The notes under the pieces: model-generated
Databases searched by the model: none
What the model saw: the letters and a program-made list of their open reading frames with translations, nothing else
What the model was told of the DNA's origin: nothing
NCBI GenBank assembly: GCA_945910005.1
Contig: CAMDTW010000479.1
Span: 34,602 to 98,601 of the forward strand
DNA from: Isoperla grammatica
Lineage: Eukaryota > Arthropoda > Insecta > Plecoptera > Perlodidae
DNA length: 64,000 nucleotides
Direction: 5' to 3'
Program-made: the position numbers and the translations under genes
Shown: piece after piece, positions 22,448 through 31,911 of the stretch
How the letters are laid out: every line of letters starts with the position of its first letter
Numbering within the stretch: position 1 is the first letter of the stretch

Positions 22448-25123
22448 TTATGTTGGATTTATGTCGATTTTGGCGGATAGAAAATTTGGAGTACCGGGAA
22501 TTGTTTTGTGATTGGTTTTGGACAGTCGGGGAAGGGTTGTTCTGAGAGCTAGTATAGGCGTATTTCGGATGTTGCTGGTGTTTTTGGTGTTTTTCCCCAC
22601 TTTGGTGCGATTCGCTGCTGGTTGAGTGTCCAGGACCTGGGTGGTTGGTGTGGTCTCGCTAATTGCCGGTATCGCCTGGTACACGAACTGTGCATTGGGA
22701 GGCTCCGCGACGGGGCCTGCGGGTTCAACTGCAGCTGGAGTAATAGCGACGGTAGCTGGATATGGCAGATGATCACTTGGAGGCTCCGCGTTCTTAGGCC
22801 CAGGGTCTTTATTGAGTCCGGGCTGAGGCTCATCAATAGTGGGGGCTTCAGAGTCCGACTCAGGAGGAGTCTCGCTCACGGCATTCTGTGCAGGCTCGAG
22901 GGTCGTGTCGGGCACTGGCTGGGACTCGGCGATTATGGAGGCTTTGGTTGGCTCAGCGGCAGTCTCGCAAGCCGCGTCCAGTGTAGGTCCGGGGTTCGAG
23001 ACGGGCTCTGGTTGAGGTTCCGTGGTGAGGGGATGGGGAGTGTAGATATAGATTTGTATTCCCGAGTCGTGGAAAATATCTTCAATAATGGCCTTGACGA
23101 ATGGCCAATACATATGATCTAGGCCACACCCAATGCGGGGCATGGCAAGTTTCTCTATGAAGTAGAACTCGCAGTAGCCTCGGAGGTTTAATAGAGTATC
23201 TCTCAGGGCGTGTGGTAGTGGCTTGTGACTCGAGAGCAGCTTAGTGATCAGGTATACAATAAGCCTGCCTTCCGCATGGAGTGTTGCGAAGCTTCCGACC
23301 CCTCTGTTTTGTTGGATAAGGTGGCGCACACTACCAAATTTGCTTTTGAAACCTGCAGCAATCCCTTTGCTCATTGCGAAATCCGCTCCAACACAGTGGA
23401 CGAGGGGAATTGGTGAGGGGGCGTCGAATAGATTGCCCTGCAGCTCGGTGATTGTTGGAGCTGGATTTGTTCGCTGGGCGGTAGGCCTAGGCCTATGCGT
23501 TAGTGAGGGGATTGGAATGGTGGGAGACTGGACTTTGGTATGCTGTGGTAGACTGCATTTAGTGGGGGTTGGGGGAGTTTTGTGAGAGCGAATTGGGTAC
23601 AGCTTGCCATCCTCTTCGAATCTTGACTGTTTGGGCGACCCGGGTATTTTTGTGGCGATAGACGGGGATGGGAGCCGAGTAGGGGGAGCAAGGCTGTGAC
23701 TGGTATTTTTCCTAATGGGGACATTCGAGGTAAGTGGAGGGATTGGTTGCCAACTCATTACTGAGCATACTTCGGCCAGCATGTTGTGTATAGTGGCATG
23801 GCCCTGTTTGTTGGGGTGTAAACCTCCTTTGGACAGATGGGATGCTGAGCAAACAAAGTTGTTGATCTCAAAATATGTGGCTTGCAGAACGTTGCAGATC
23901 CTTTTTAACTCACTGTTGACTTCTTTCACCAGGTCTTTGCACTCGATATCCCTGCGGTGGGCGATGGAGGTATAGGCGATTGAAGCTCGTGGGAATAATT
24001 CTTTGGTGGTCCTGAGAAGTTGATAAAAATCATCGGATAACTGCCTAGTGCTGCGTCGGTAGAGAGAGTTAGTGCCGCAGTGCAGCACTAGTATGCGTAC
24101 ATTGGGGTCAGCGGTTTTAGACTCGAGCAACCTCAGCCGTAGTTGAAAGGGTTGAATGCCTGGGTGGGTTTCCAGCCAATAAATGTCATTCGGCTTGATG
24201 TAGCTGCATCCAACAAACATTGAGTCGCTGATGACCAGGTTTGTGGTTTTTGAGCAAGGCTGTTGGGTGGTTGAGGGCCTCGCCTCTGGTTTAGGGTTGG
24301 AGCCGTGGTTCAGTTTTGGTTCGGACCTAGCCTTCCATCTAGGCCTACATACCTCAGTCCACTCGGTTGCTGGTGCCGATACTGGTACTGTGACTGTGGT
24401 AGGCCTAGGCCGTGAATCTGGCTGCAGGACCTTCTGGGTTTGGATCGGGATGGGCCTAGGCTCAGTTGCCTTGTGGGTCTTGTTTGAGGTCTTGAGACTT
24501 CTCACTGCCTCAGAAAATGACGAGGGAGTTGGGCTTGAGTGTGGGCCTAAGCCTGGGCCAGGGTTAACTAGGCCTACCTGAGAGAGCCTAGGCGTCAGGG
24601 TGGGTGCAGTCGAACCCAATGGTGCTGAGTTGGTGGCTGTGGTCTGGGTTAGAGTCTGGGTACGAGTAGCAGTGACTACTGTGTCGAGCTCGCCGTCGCG
24701 TGGGTTGCTGTTGCAGTCCGGCGTCGTGATTTTGAGGTTAGGGTGGTCATGGCTAGGCCTATCAATTACGGCCCTTAACTTATTAAGTAAACACTCCATT
24801 TCGTTCACAATGGGTTCCAGGTCCGATGCGTTTAGCACTGTAAAGGTAGGAATATAAGTAGAACACTTACGTGGCTGCTGAGAGGGCCTGATGGGCCCAG
24901 GGCCTTGGCATAATGGACTTTTATCACGAGCACATGGCTCACAAGAACATGACCTTAAACTGCACAATTCTTCACTGGGCAAACACGAAAAACACGATGT
25001 ACTCTTGGCTCGAACACATTTGGAAGTGGTAGAGGAGGTATCACTGTTGCAAAAACACCCCTTGACATCATTATGTGGAATTAATGAGGAGCAGCAACAG
25101 CAGGTCACCGGAACCGACGCCAT
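22448..25123 (-). CDS. LINE ORF1 with SGNH-esterase-like domain and TARG1-like macrodomain
   Basis: An intact 891-residue frame starting at the first ATG after the short 5' repeats. Order: Cys-rich N-terminus (CCCCSSLIPHND, several C.C pairs, residues 6-75); a short helical stretch (EMECLLNKLRAVI, about 105); a Pro-rich linker; an SGNH-like domain at about 290-450, with Ser in NLVISDSMFVG, HCGTNS, and His in GGLHPNKQG; a Pro-rich linker; a macrodomain at about 557-694; and a Pro/Glu-rich end. SGNH domains are known in CR1-type ORF1 proteins, but the usual Asp three residues before the His is Gly here. The macrodomain (GNLFDAP, HCVGADFAMSKGIAAGFKSK, YLITK, MPRIGCGLD) matches the ADP-ribose glycohydrolase TARG1/OARD1, keeping the Lys of GFK.KFG and the Asp of GCGLD. 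Function in retrotransposition is unknown. The frame continues upstream into Harbinger coding sequence (to 25342), which is a chance fusion. Confidence 0.85.
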   Translation of the reverse strand: MASVPVTCCCCSSLIPHNDVKGCFCNSDTSSTTSKCVRAKSTSCFSCLPSEELCSLRSCSCEPCARDKSPLCQGPGPIRPSQQPRKCSTYIPTFTVLNASDLEPIVNEMECLLNKLRAVIDRPSHDHPNLKITTPDCNSNPRDGELDTVVTATRTQTLTQTTATNSAPLGSTAPTLTPRLSQVGLVNPGPGLGPHSSPTPSSFSEAVRSLKTSNKTHKATEPRPIPIQTQKVLQPDSRPRPTTVTVPVSAPATEWTEVCRPRWKARSEPKLNHGSNPKPEARPSTTQQPCSKTTNLVISDSMFVGCSYIKPNDIYWLETHPGIQPFQLRLRLLESKTADPNVRILVLHCGTNSLYRRSTRQLSDDFYQLLRTTKELFPRASIAYTSIAHRRDIECKDLVKEVNSELKRICNVLQATYFEINNFVCSASHLSKGGLHPNKQGHATIHNMLAEVCSVMSWQPIPPLTSNVPIRKNTSHSLAPPTRLPSPSIATKIPGSPKQSRFEEDGKLYPIRSHKTPPTPTKCSLPQHTKVQSPTIPIPSLTHRPRPTAQRTNPAPTITELQGNLFDAPSPIPLVHCVGADFAMSKGIAAGFKSKFGSVRHLIQQNRGVGSFATLHAEGRLIVYLITKLLSSHKPLPHALRDTLLNLRGYCEFYFIEKLAMPRIGCGLDHMYWPFVKAIIEDIFHDSGIQIYIYTPHPLTTEPQPEPVSNPGPTLDAACETAAEPTKASIIAESQPVPDTTLEPAQNAVSETPPESDSEAPTIDEPQPGLNKDPGPKNAEPPSDHLPYPATVAITPAAVEPAGPVAEPPNAQFVYQAIPAISETTPTTQVLDTQPAANRTKVGKNTKNTSNIRNTPILALRTTLPRLSKTNHKTIPGTPNFLSAKIDINPT

Positions 25124-25832
25124 TTTCCAAAACAGGTTGTACACAGGTTGTACAGGTTGTAACGCACAGTTATTGCCGACTTGGTTTCTCCATTCCCCAC
25201 CTTGTATGCCAGTCTCAGTTTCATGGCCGACAAAGTTGTTTGGGCAATACCTTCGATCCCTTGCAGGAAGGGCTTTATTTTCCATTTGAAGGTAATTGTG
25301 GAGACATACAATTGCTTGGATCAAATAATCAATATTTTCCACCTAACCAATTATTGGCTTTCTGAAGATCCTCCAGCGTGCCGCCATTATGCCAAATACA
25401 TTTTCAATAACTCGGCGAGCACGGCTCAGCCGGTAGTTAAAAATCCTTTTTTTTCGGAGAGACCTTTCTGCGGAAATGGCCTCATCATGATATTCGTCAT
25501 TGGAAACGCCGCATCAGCCACAAACATATGAGGCGTGATGCGCCCCTGTGATCCAGGAATTTGCTGTGGTTCGGGAATATTCAGTTTGTCTTGCATCAGT
25601 GCTTGGCCAAACGAAGAGTTCTTCAACACACCACCATCACTCTGTCTCCCTGATGCCCCGATGTCAACGAGAGTGACGCAGTAGTCTGCATCGCAGACTG
25701 CAAGGAGTACCAAACTGTGGCTGTGTCTATAATTGTAATAAGAAGACCCGGATAAATTTAGTGCCTGTATGAAGACAAATTATTTCCATTAACATCTTGG
25801 CAATTTAATTGACATACTCCTTTAATTCTCAA

Positions 25833-26131
25833 GGGGATTGATTAATGGGGCTTAACGTCTCATATTTTCGCAACTTTGGCCAATCGAGACGATGAGCGGG
25901 TGATAATGAAGATGAGAAAGATGGTGATGAAGAATAAAAGCCACATCCGAATCGTGTCCATTGTACGTCGCGTGGGTCGTCATACGGGAGTCCAGCAAGG
26001 GAGGGGCAGGGCCATGTGGGAGGAGAAATCTTCAGTGGGACTGTGGGGGGCAGGGGCAGGGTCTCCTTTTGTCGCCTCTTACGACTAGCAGAGTCACTCT
26101 GGGTCTATTCTTCCCCGGGCCCAGACGGGAA
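25833..26131 (-). mobile_element. SINE, variant C, in Harbinger intron
   Basis: Shared tail and body, but the head is the GTCGTAAGAGGCGAC-type module (minus strand) instead of the GGGACTGC head. Flanked by 13-bp duplication CTTTAATTCTCAA (25820-25832 and 26132-26144). Confidence 0.9.
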
Positions 26132-26419
26132 CTTTAATTCTCAACCATCTAACAGAATTGTATTGTATGCCTACCTGGATTACAACGTGCTTTCCATCCA
26201 TGGCTCCTATACAGTTAGGAAAGTTAAATTGTTCAAAGAATCTTTTACCAACTGCTTTCCAGTTGTCTTCAGTTGGCTCCATAAAGACTTAACCCTTCAA
26301 CACTTCCCAGATTGCATTGCTCGTTTCCTTGACTATGTGGGAAACTGAGCTTTTGGAAGCTCTATAAGCAAAGGTAAATGATTTTATACTATCACCAGAG
26401 GCCAAGTACCTGAAACATA

Positions 26420-26880
26420 ATAAATAAATGCATAGAATAAAACCACATAAAACCACATAGAATAAAAAGTGTGTATGTTCTTGTGATGTGACTTTGAAAG
26501 AACCCAGCTAAATAGTCTTTTATCATGTATTTGTTTAATATATAAATTATACAACCATCATGTTAATGGATAATACAATATAAAATTATTGCTATCAACA
26601 TGTAAGACAGCGAAACCAATAAATGTTCTGTTGAATTCTATTGTGTTCTATTCTATTTCTGGTTGACCCATAGCAAAGGTACACGCTACTTCTCTTGTGT
26701 AAGCGAGTGAATAGACTTTTAACAATTAACAAAACAAAATAATTTAAGTTCAAAACAAAATTAACAAACAACGTCAATAGGTGTAGGCCTAGCCTAGGCA
26801 TAGGCAAAATAATAATAATTTTATTGTTGTTTTCCTGTCCCATGGAAGGACAGGATGGCCAGTGTAGGGTTATGAGCATA
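26420..26880. other. Harbinger intron 1, AT-rich
   Basis: Lies between transposase exons 1 and 2. No other coding signal; AGGCCTAG words near 26785-26800. Confidence 0.5.
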
Positions 26881-27375
26881 GGCATAGAAATCTTGCAACT
26901 TACTTCAAAGTAATGGATAGACGTGCAGCTTCACAGATGACATCTTCCCTAAACAACGTGATTTTTTTTAATAACGGCCCAACAAGGGACAAGAGTTCAT
27001 CGAACTTTTTAGGAGACATTCTGTGGAAATTAAAAAATTCTCGTGGTCCCCTAATCTCATCTCCTGGACAAGGTTTTCATGAAAACCCAATTCACGTCTT
27101 TTTAAATATAGTCCTCGCACATAAAAACGCTTAGGTTTGTTCAACATTTGTTTTTTGAGGAACAAAAGTGCTAAGAGCTTCCTAAGTTGAAGATTTTTAC
27201 TGTAGTTAAACATTTTAATTTCGTACAAATACTGTTGTTCCTCCATCTTTTCTTTCCTCGCCTCGCGTCACAGCCTTCTAAACGGGTCAATCCACGATTC
27301 CGTGATTGAACCGACGTTCAAAAATGCTGTGCCTCGCGGCGAAATCAACGCGGCGCAATAAACAGGCCAACGCAA

Positions 27376-27433
27376 ACCTCGCGCCTTCGCTTCGCTCTCA
27401 ACGCTCGCAACGCGTAGCTGTAAACGAACCATA
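27376..27433 (-). repeat. Harbinger-like terminal repeat beside the transposase
   Basis: Minus strand CCTTATGGTTCGTTTACAGC then CTACGCGTTGCGAGCG, matching in inverse orientation the repeat at 3359. It lies about 130 bases upstream of transposase exon 1, as expected for the 5' terminus of the element. Confidence 0.6.
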
Positions 27434-27529
27434 AGGATTCATGTTTAATAAGCATGTTTGTACTTTAGCTTGACACGCACATAGATGCAGGACGTGAGGA
27501 AAGTGAATACATGTTTATCAACAGCCTAT

Positions 27530-27843
27530 AGTTGATTTTGATTATTTGGGCTTAACGTCTCATATTTTTGCAACGAGGCTAATCGAGACAATGAGTGGGT
27601 GATATATGAAGATGAAATATGGGGCTGTTTGGAGGAAAAGGGCAAGTAGGAGGGAGGGCGCGTGAGAAAAGGGAAGAGGAGGAAAGGGGATTGGGATGTG
27701 GACTGCATTTAGTCTGACTTCTCCTCCTCGACCAGTCCGGCTAGGGTGACCCTACCAGAAGCATACGTTTCCGCCGGCATAGCTCCAGGAATCATCAAAG
27801 CGCACAAACCTGCCCACCACAATAAGGTAGCAGTCCCTGGGGC
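27530..27843 (-). mobile_element. SINE, variant B
   Basis: Tail GATTATTTGGGCTTAACGTC, the variant B body (ATATGGGGCTGTTTGGAGG), the CTCCTCCTCGACCAGTC box and the head ending CAGTCCCTGGGG. Target duplication not resolved. Confidence 0.85.
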
Positions 27844-28171
27844 CAAGCACTGGCCACTAATGAAATGAAATTACATTAACAGAGTTAGGCCTAGAAAATG
27901 AATTACGGTTTATCAGAATGAAAGATGCAAGAGTCAACTTTGAGAAATCTTCTTTCTGTAGAGGCGGCCATGATTTTTTAAGTTATGATATGATAGTTTA
28001 AGAGATTATTCATAAATATACTATATAGTATATACCCACAGATAAAATAAATATGTTAAGACCTAAATCTGTGTTATTTTTGTTTTTGTGTAAGCTTCTT
28101 TCTGAGTTTTCGCCCCTTATGACTATGTGCTGTCTCAAAGGCCCTCTTGATGCATTGTTGACCCGTCCATG

Positions 28172-29275
28172 TGTTATACTGTTGGCATCAAGAGGGCAGT
28201 GTATGTTAAAGATGTTTGGTTGTGATTGTGGTTGCCGAGGAGACGAGGGTGATCTACGGATCTGGACCCCTATTCGGTAACATTCCCATTTGTGCCTGAA
28301 ATGAAAGCAGCCGAAACGAATGCAGGCAGAAATTATTTGCCCGTTTCAGCCGTCGCCAAAGATGAACAAAATAGCGATTCTATAACAGCGCCTGAAGTGT
28401 GTATGTACGCTTTGGGAGGACATCACAAGGCGACTGAGCCACCGAGGCTGTAAGCCAATCAGAAACAGTCAATATCATGATTTAGAGGGGCGTGATCACT
28501 GCAACACGGCTCAAATCAAAACAAACATAACCCTACACAGTTACATGAACGCGTCTTTTACAACACAAGAAGCAACCTAGAATGCCCTATTTCTCTATCC
28601 TAGGAATTTAGTCTATGTTCTAGGAAGCCTACAAGGTAATGCCTAGGCCTACGCCAATATCTAATTATGTCTTAACACTGAATTTATATGTATCGGCCTA
28701 GTAATACGGCAGTCTCAATGATACAATAGGCCTAGGCTAGAGTTGTTGACGTAAGATTTCTCTAATGGTGGGCGTCACTAGACCGCGGCGCCGGCTGAGA
28801 TTTTCGAATTATAAAGACAGTCTCATATGAAAAGTAAATACGTTGTTTATTGGTGTTTTTCACTCATTATAATGGAACATAATTATTGAATACAGTTTGC
28901 AGTACGATATCACGCGTCAACAGTTATTATCCATGCTTAATATTAGAGCTGATTTTGTTTCACCAGTAAAAAAGCTACTGAAACCATATCAGGACAACGG
29001 AAATGGATTCAGGCGGAAACGGGCACCAAAAAAGTTATAAAATCGCAATTATCCGATCAACGTCGAATTCAGGCAGAAACCATATCAGGACTTACGTAAA
29101 AAAGTTACAGAATAGGGGTCCTGGACAGGGGATAGACGACTTGTTTTGTGTTCCTGCTAAGTATATATTCAATTCTTGGTAATAATAAATAGTTAATTTG
29201 TTAATAAGTTACATACGTGTAGTTAATTCCCTCTAGTTTTCCTCTTACCTATACAGTCGGGACAAGAGTGTAACA
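28172..29275 (+). mobile_element. 5' LTR of an LTR retrotransposon, interrupted by a DNA element
   Basis: Begins TGTTATACTG and ends GTGTAACA, giving the TGTTA...TAACA inverted termini of an LTR. With the nested element (28265-29120) removed the LTR is about 248 bp. It contains TAAGTATATAT and AATAAATA, plausible TATA and polyadenylation signals. Directly after it, TGGCGCCCAACGTG at 29278 fits a tRNA primer-binding site. No 3' LTR lies in the window. Confidence 0.65.
28265..29120. mobile_element. MITE-like element with CTG target duplication
   Basis: Ends GACCCCTATTCGGTAAC and GTTACAGAATAGGGGTC are inverted repeats, flanked by CTG (28262-28264 and 29121-29123). The ends match a 189-bp element at 33785. 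A 3-bp CWG target fits some Harbinger-type MITEs. It sits inside the LTR. Confidence 0.75.
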
Positions 29276-29318
29276 TCTGGCGCCCAACGTGCAAAACCAC
29301 AAGTACAAGTAAGTAGTA

Positions 29319-29585
29319 ATCGAGTACATTCGTGTGCCGCGCTTATCAAGAGTTTATTATCGAGTGCATTCGTGTGCCGCGCTTTTCAAGAGTTTATTAT
29401 CGAGTGCATTCGTGTGCCGCGCTTTTCAAGAGTTTATTATCGAGTACATTCGTGTGCCGCGCTTATCAAGAGTTTATTATCGAGTGCATTCGTGTGCCGC
29501 GCTTTTCAAGAGTTTATTATCGAGTGCATTCGTGTGCCGCGCTTTTCAAGAGTTTATTATCGAGTACATTCGTGTGCCGTGTTAA
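29319..29585 (+). repeat. 40-bp tandem repeats in LTR-element leader
   Basis: About 6.5 copies of a 40-bp unit (CGAGTGCATTCGTGTGCCGC, then GCTTTTCAAGAGTTTATTAT), nearly identical except for alternation of GTGCATT and GTACATT and of TTTTC and TTATC. They lie between the primer-binding site and gag. There are no spacers, so it is not a CRISPR array. Confidence 0.9.
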
Positions 29586-29638
29586 TTATTTTATTTTGTG
29601 TAATTTGGAGAACAGTGCTACGCGCGCGCGTCTTAAGT

Positions 29639-30870
29639 ATGCCTGAAACAAGGGCACAAGCGGGACAATTGAGCACGAACACTACATCGTCTCCAGGCGA
29701 ACAGCAAGCTCCAGTGGGACCGGTACCACATATTGACAGGCTGGAAGCAGTCTTGGTACATTGCTTGGTACCATCACGGGCCGTCTCAGCGCCCTCGAGG
29801 CACCTGGCTGCGTCGCCGGTACTTCACACAGTGGGGTGGAACAGCGCGCTGTGGTGTGTCCCATTACTCGACCGCCAATGACTGTGCGGTTCCAAGACGA
29901 CGGCAAAGTTCATCCCATGGATTTCCTTCATGCCATGGAGATGTATTTTGCACAGACACCCGTTCATGTGAGTGAGTGGATGCCCAACTCGATGGGATGC
30001 CAGGAGACTGGGGACGGGCGTTTGTGGACACGTGGCAAACCTGGGAGGAGTTTACGTAAGCGTTTGTCGACTTGTTTTGGTCGGAGAACACGCAAGAAAA
30101 CCTGATCGACGAACTTTACACATCCTTTTACAACCGTCAGCTTCATAAATCGATGGCTGAATTCTTCGTTTCGTGGATGCGGAAGACTAAATATCTCTCC
30201 ACGCCTATTCCGCCGCGGCCATTTGTACGGCGCATGAGTCATCTGTTCCCGGCAAACGTGGAAAATGTCCTCGTCGCCGCAAGATTGATATTTGGGCTTA
30301 ACGTCTCATATTTTTGCAACTTGGCTAATCAAGACGATGAGTGGGTGATAATGAAGATGAAATTGGGGGCTCTTTGGAGGAAAGGGGCAAGTAGGAGGGA
30401 GCGTGAGGAAAGGGGAAAGGGGAGGAAAGGGGATTGGGGTGTGGGCTGCACTTCGTCTGACTTCTCCTCCTCGACCAGTCCGGCTAGGGTGGCCCTACCA
30501 AAAGCATACGCTTCCGCCGACATAGCTCTTGGGATCAACGAAGCACGCAAACCTGCCCACCACGGTAAGGTAGCAGTCCCTGGGAGTTTCCACGCCCGCA
30601 CAAACGTTGCAGATATTGCGGGACATGGACGACGCAGCAGCAAGATGTCAACAACGAGGGGACGTCAACCAATTTGGTCCCCGTTCGCAACAATTCAAAA
30701 CGGAGGCAAATCACCAACCATCGCATGGTAGGCCTACGGGTAGTTATAACAACCAATGGAGGGAGAGCGGGGCTACCGGAAATAATCAGTGGCGTGATCG
30801 TCAAGGAATTCGTGACAACCGTCCTCGCGTTAACCAGATGGAGATCAACCACGACGTCGCGGGGCTCTAG
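29639..30870 (+). pseudogene. Gag of Gypsy-like LTR retrotransposon, broken
   Basis: The structural polyprotein of the LTR element. The frame starts at an ATG at 29639, downstream of the leader repeats. It continues in another frame from about 29880, and in a third from about 30060 with a typical gag helical segment (STSFYNRQLHKSMAEFFVSW region, 30112-30180). It resumes after a SINE with a Gln/Asn/Arg-rich tail (30600-30870). At least two frameshifts plus the SINE break it. No protease, RT or integrase follows, so the element is truncated or rearranged. Confidence 0.6.
30288..30583 (-). mobile_element. SINE, variant B, inside gag
   Basis: Tail ATATTTGGGCTTAACGTC to head CAGTCCCTGGGAG, in minus orientation. 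Gag-type coding resumes directly afterwards. Confidence 0.85.
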
Positions 30871-31166
30871 TTACTTCCTCGAAGGCAACTCAACAAGATC
30901 TTCCGACTGCGACCATTCGATCCATTGTGTGGTAGAGATGTGTCCGGTGGAAGACATACTGAACGACGCGTGTGTTACCAATGGGGACAACCAACCTATA
31001 CTGAACGACGCGTGTGTTACCAATAGGGACACTATTCTCGCACTAATTGTCGTGTTGTACGCTGTTGTTTCAAGGCTCCTAGTCAGCAGGTTTCAGGTTC
31101 CTGTCGGTGATGTATTCACTAGTAGTGTCGCTAGTTTCACAACGTAAACTGTGCTGCGTGTTTCAG

Positions 31167-31276
31167 CTGTCAAGCCAGACTACTCTGACCTACCGATGGT
31201 CCCCAGCTCGGTGTGGGAGAACCCATCTCCGTCCAGCAACAAACAGTCCATCTTATTTGATGAGTGTGTGGCCGAG
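31167..31276 (+). other. Possible host exon
   Basis: A 110-bp open segment between acceptor GTGTTTCAG and donor GCCGAG|GTGAGT encodes VKPDYSDLPMVPSSVWENPS and a short acidic end. It is unrelated to the repeats around it. No partner exon was found in phase, and the product is not recognised. Confidence 0.4.
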
Positions 31277-31279
31277 GTG

Positions 31280-31910
31280 AGTAGTTCACAGCACACCACG
31301 ACATTGAACCTCCCATGGGACTGACTGGCTCCATACTGTGCATGCTCCACCCCTTCCATACATATGACATACCTTTGTGCAAAAACCTAAAATGAAACAT
31401 GTTAAAAAGTGGAAATATGTATTTATCTTAAAAAAATTCGTTTTAATTTTTACGAAGATCCAGTTTAGGGGGAGAAAACAGGGGGGTGTATCTATATCTC
31501 AAACAAACGAATATGTAATAAACGTAAAAAGTGATGATTGGATTCTATTTTAAAAATAGATAATTATTGCACTTTTTTTAAATATTTAATTAGGGGTGTA
31601 TAAACATTTTTTTAGGCACCAGTATCTATTAAACCAAAGATGTTACAAACTTAAAAATTGTGATTAGATTCTACTTCAAAAATAAAGGAATGCGTGTTTT
31701 ACCATTAACCTAAAATACTGTTAAGGAGGATGAAAAGTGGTGGTGAAGTGTAGGGGTTGCTTTTTTAATCTCAAAGACTGTAGATATTCCAGACATGAAC
31801 ATTCGTACGGCCTACAACGATTATTCTTTTAGAATAAAGAAACACATTTTTATCAATTTTCGTAAATCCGTTAAGAGAGTGGTTAAAAAGGGTGTTTTTT
31901 AATTCAGATG
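31280..31910. other. Diverged AT-rich repeats, no gene
   Basis: Loose repeats of about 120-130 bases with GTGATGATTGGATTCTA- and AAAAATAGATAA-like words. No supported gene. Confidence 0.4.
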
Positions 31911-31911
31911 A

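Larger units (their letters stand above)
18066..25160 (-). mobile_element. Near-complete LINE with SGNH plus macrodomain ORF1
   Basis: Read on the minus strand: a short 5' region with three TGTACAACCTG-like units (25125-25160), ORF1 (25123-22448), ORF2 (about 22450-18271) and a 3' UTR ending in an ATTGTTT-repeat tail (18066-18090). ORF1 and ORF2 appear to overlap slightly in different frames. The element's 5' end is fused to the last Harbinger exon. It was later hit by a TTAA element (20419-21138) and a SINE (19510-19904). The RT is CR1/Jockey-like; the exact clade needs a tree. Confidence 0.85.
25160..27246 (-). pseudogene. PIF/Harbinger transposase (HARBI1-like), decayed
   Basis: Exons on the minus strand: 27246-26904, 26409-26175 and 25764 to about 25160. 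Splice sites are good (GAA|GTAAGT, TTTCAG, CAG|GTAGGC, CATACAG) and phases match. Exon 1 has the N-terminal RFYVRGLYLKRRELGFHENL and MSPKKFDELLSLVGPL. Exon 2 has YLASGDSIKSFTFAYR, a helix-turn-helix-like SKSSVSHIVKE, and NFPNCIGAMDGKHVVIQ with the first catalytic Asp. Exon 3 has LLAVCDADYCVTLVDIGASG, RQSDGG (second Asp region), [18 protein letters not shown] (Glu) and GEWR near the end. Inactivating changes: one-base shift near 27035, TAA in exon 2 near 26290, one-base shift in the A-run near 25450, and TAG near 25343. The C-terminus is cut by the LINE. A SINE sits in intron 2. Confidence 0.9.

Noticed and set aside
22622..23585. Plus-strand frames opposite LINE ORF1
   Set aside because: GC-rich complement of a Pro-rich coding region; no domain, no start context, overlapped by a recognised protein.
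24841..24875. Tiny intron inside LINE ORF1 (GTAAGT to TTTACAG on the minus strand)
   Set aside because: Only about 35 bases, and the frame is open straight through, so splicing is not needed.
29319..29585. CRISPR-like array
   Set aside because: Units are contiguous 40-bp repeats without unique spacers, in animal DNA beside an LTR primer site.
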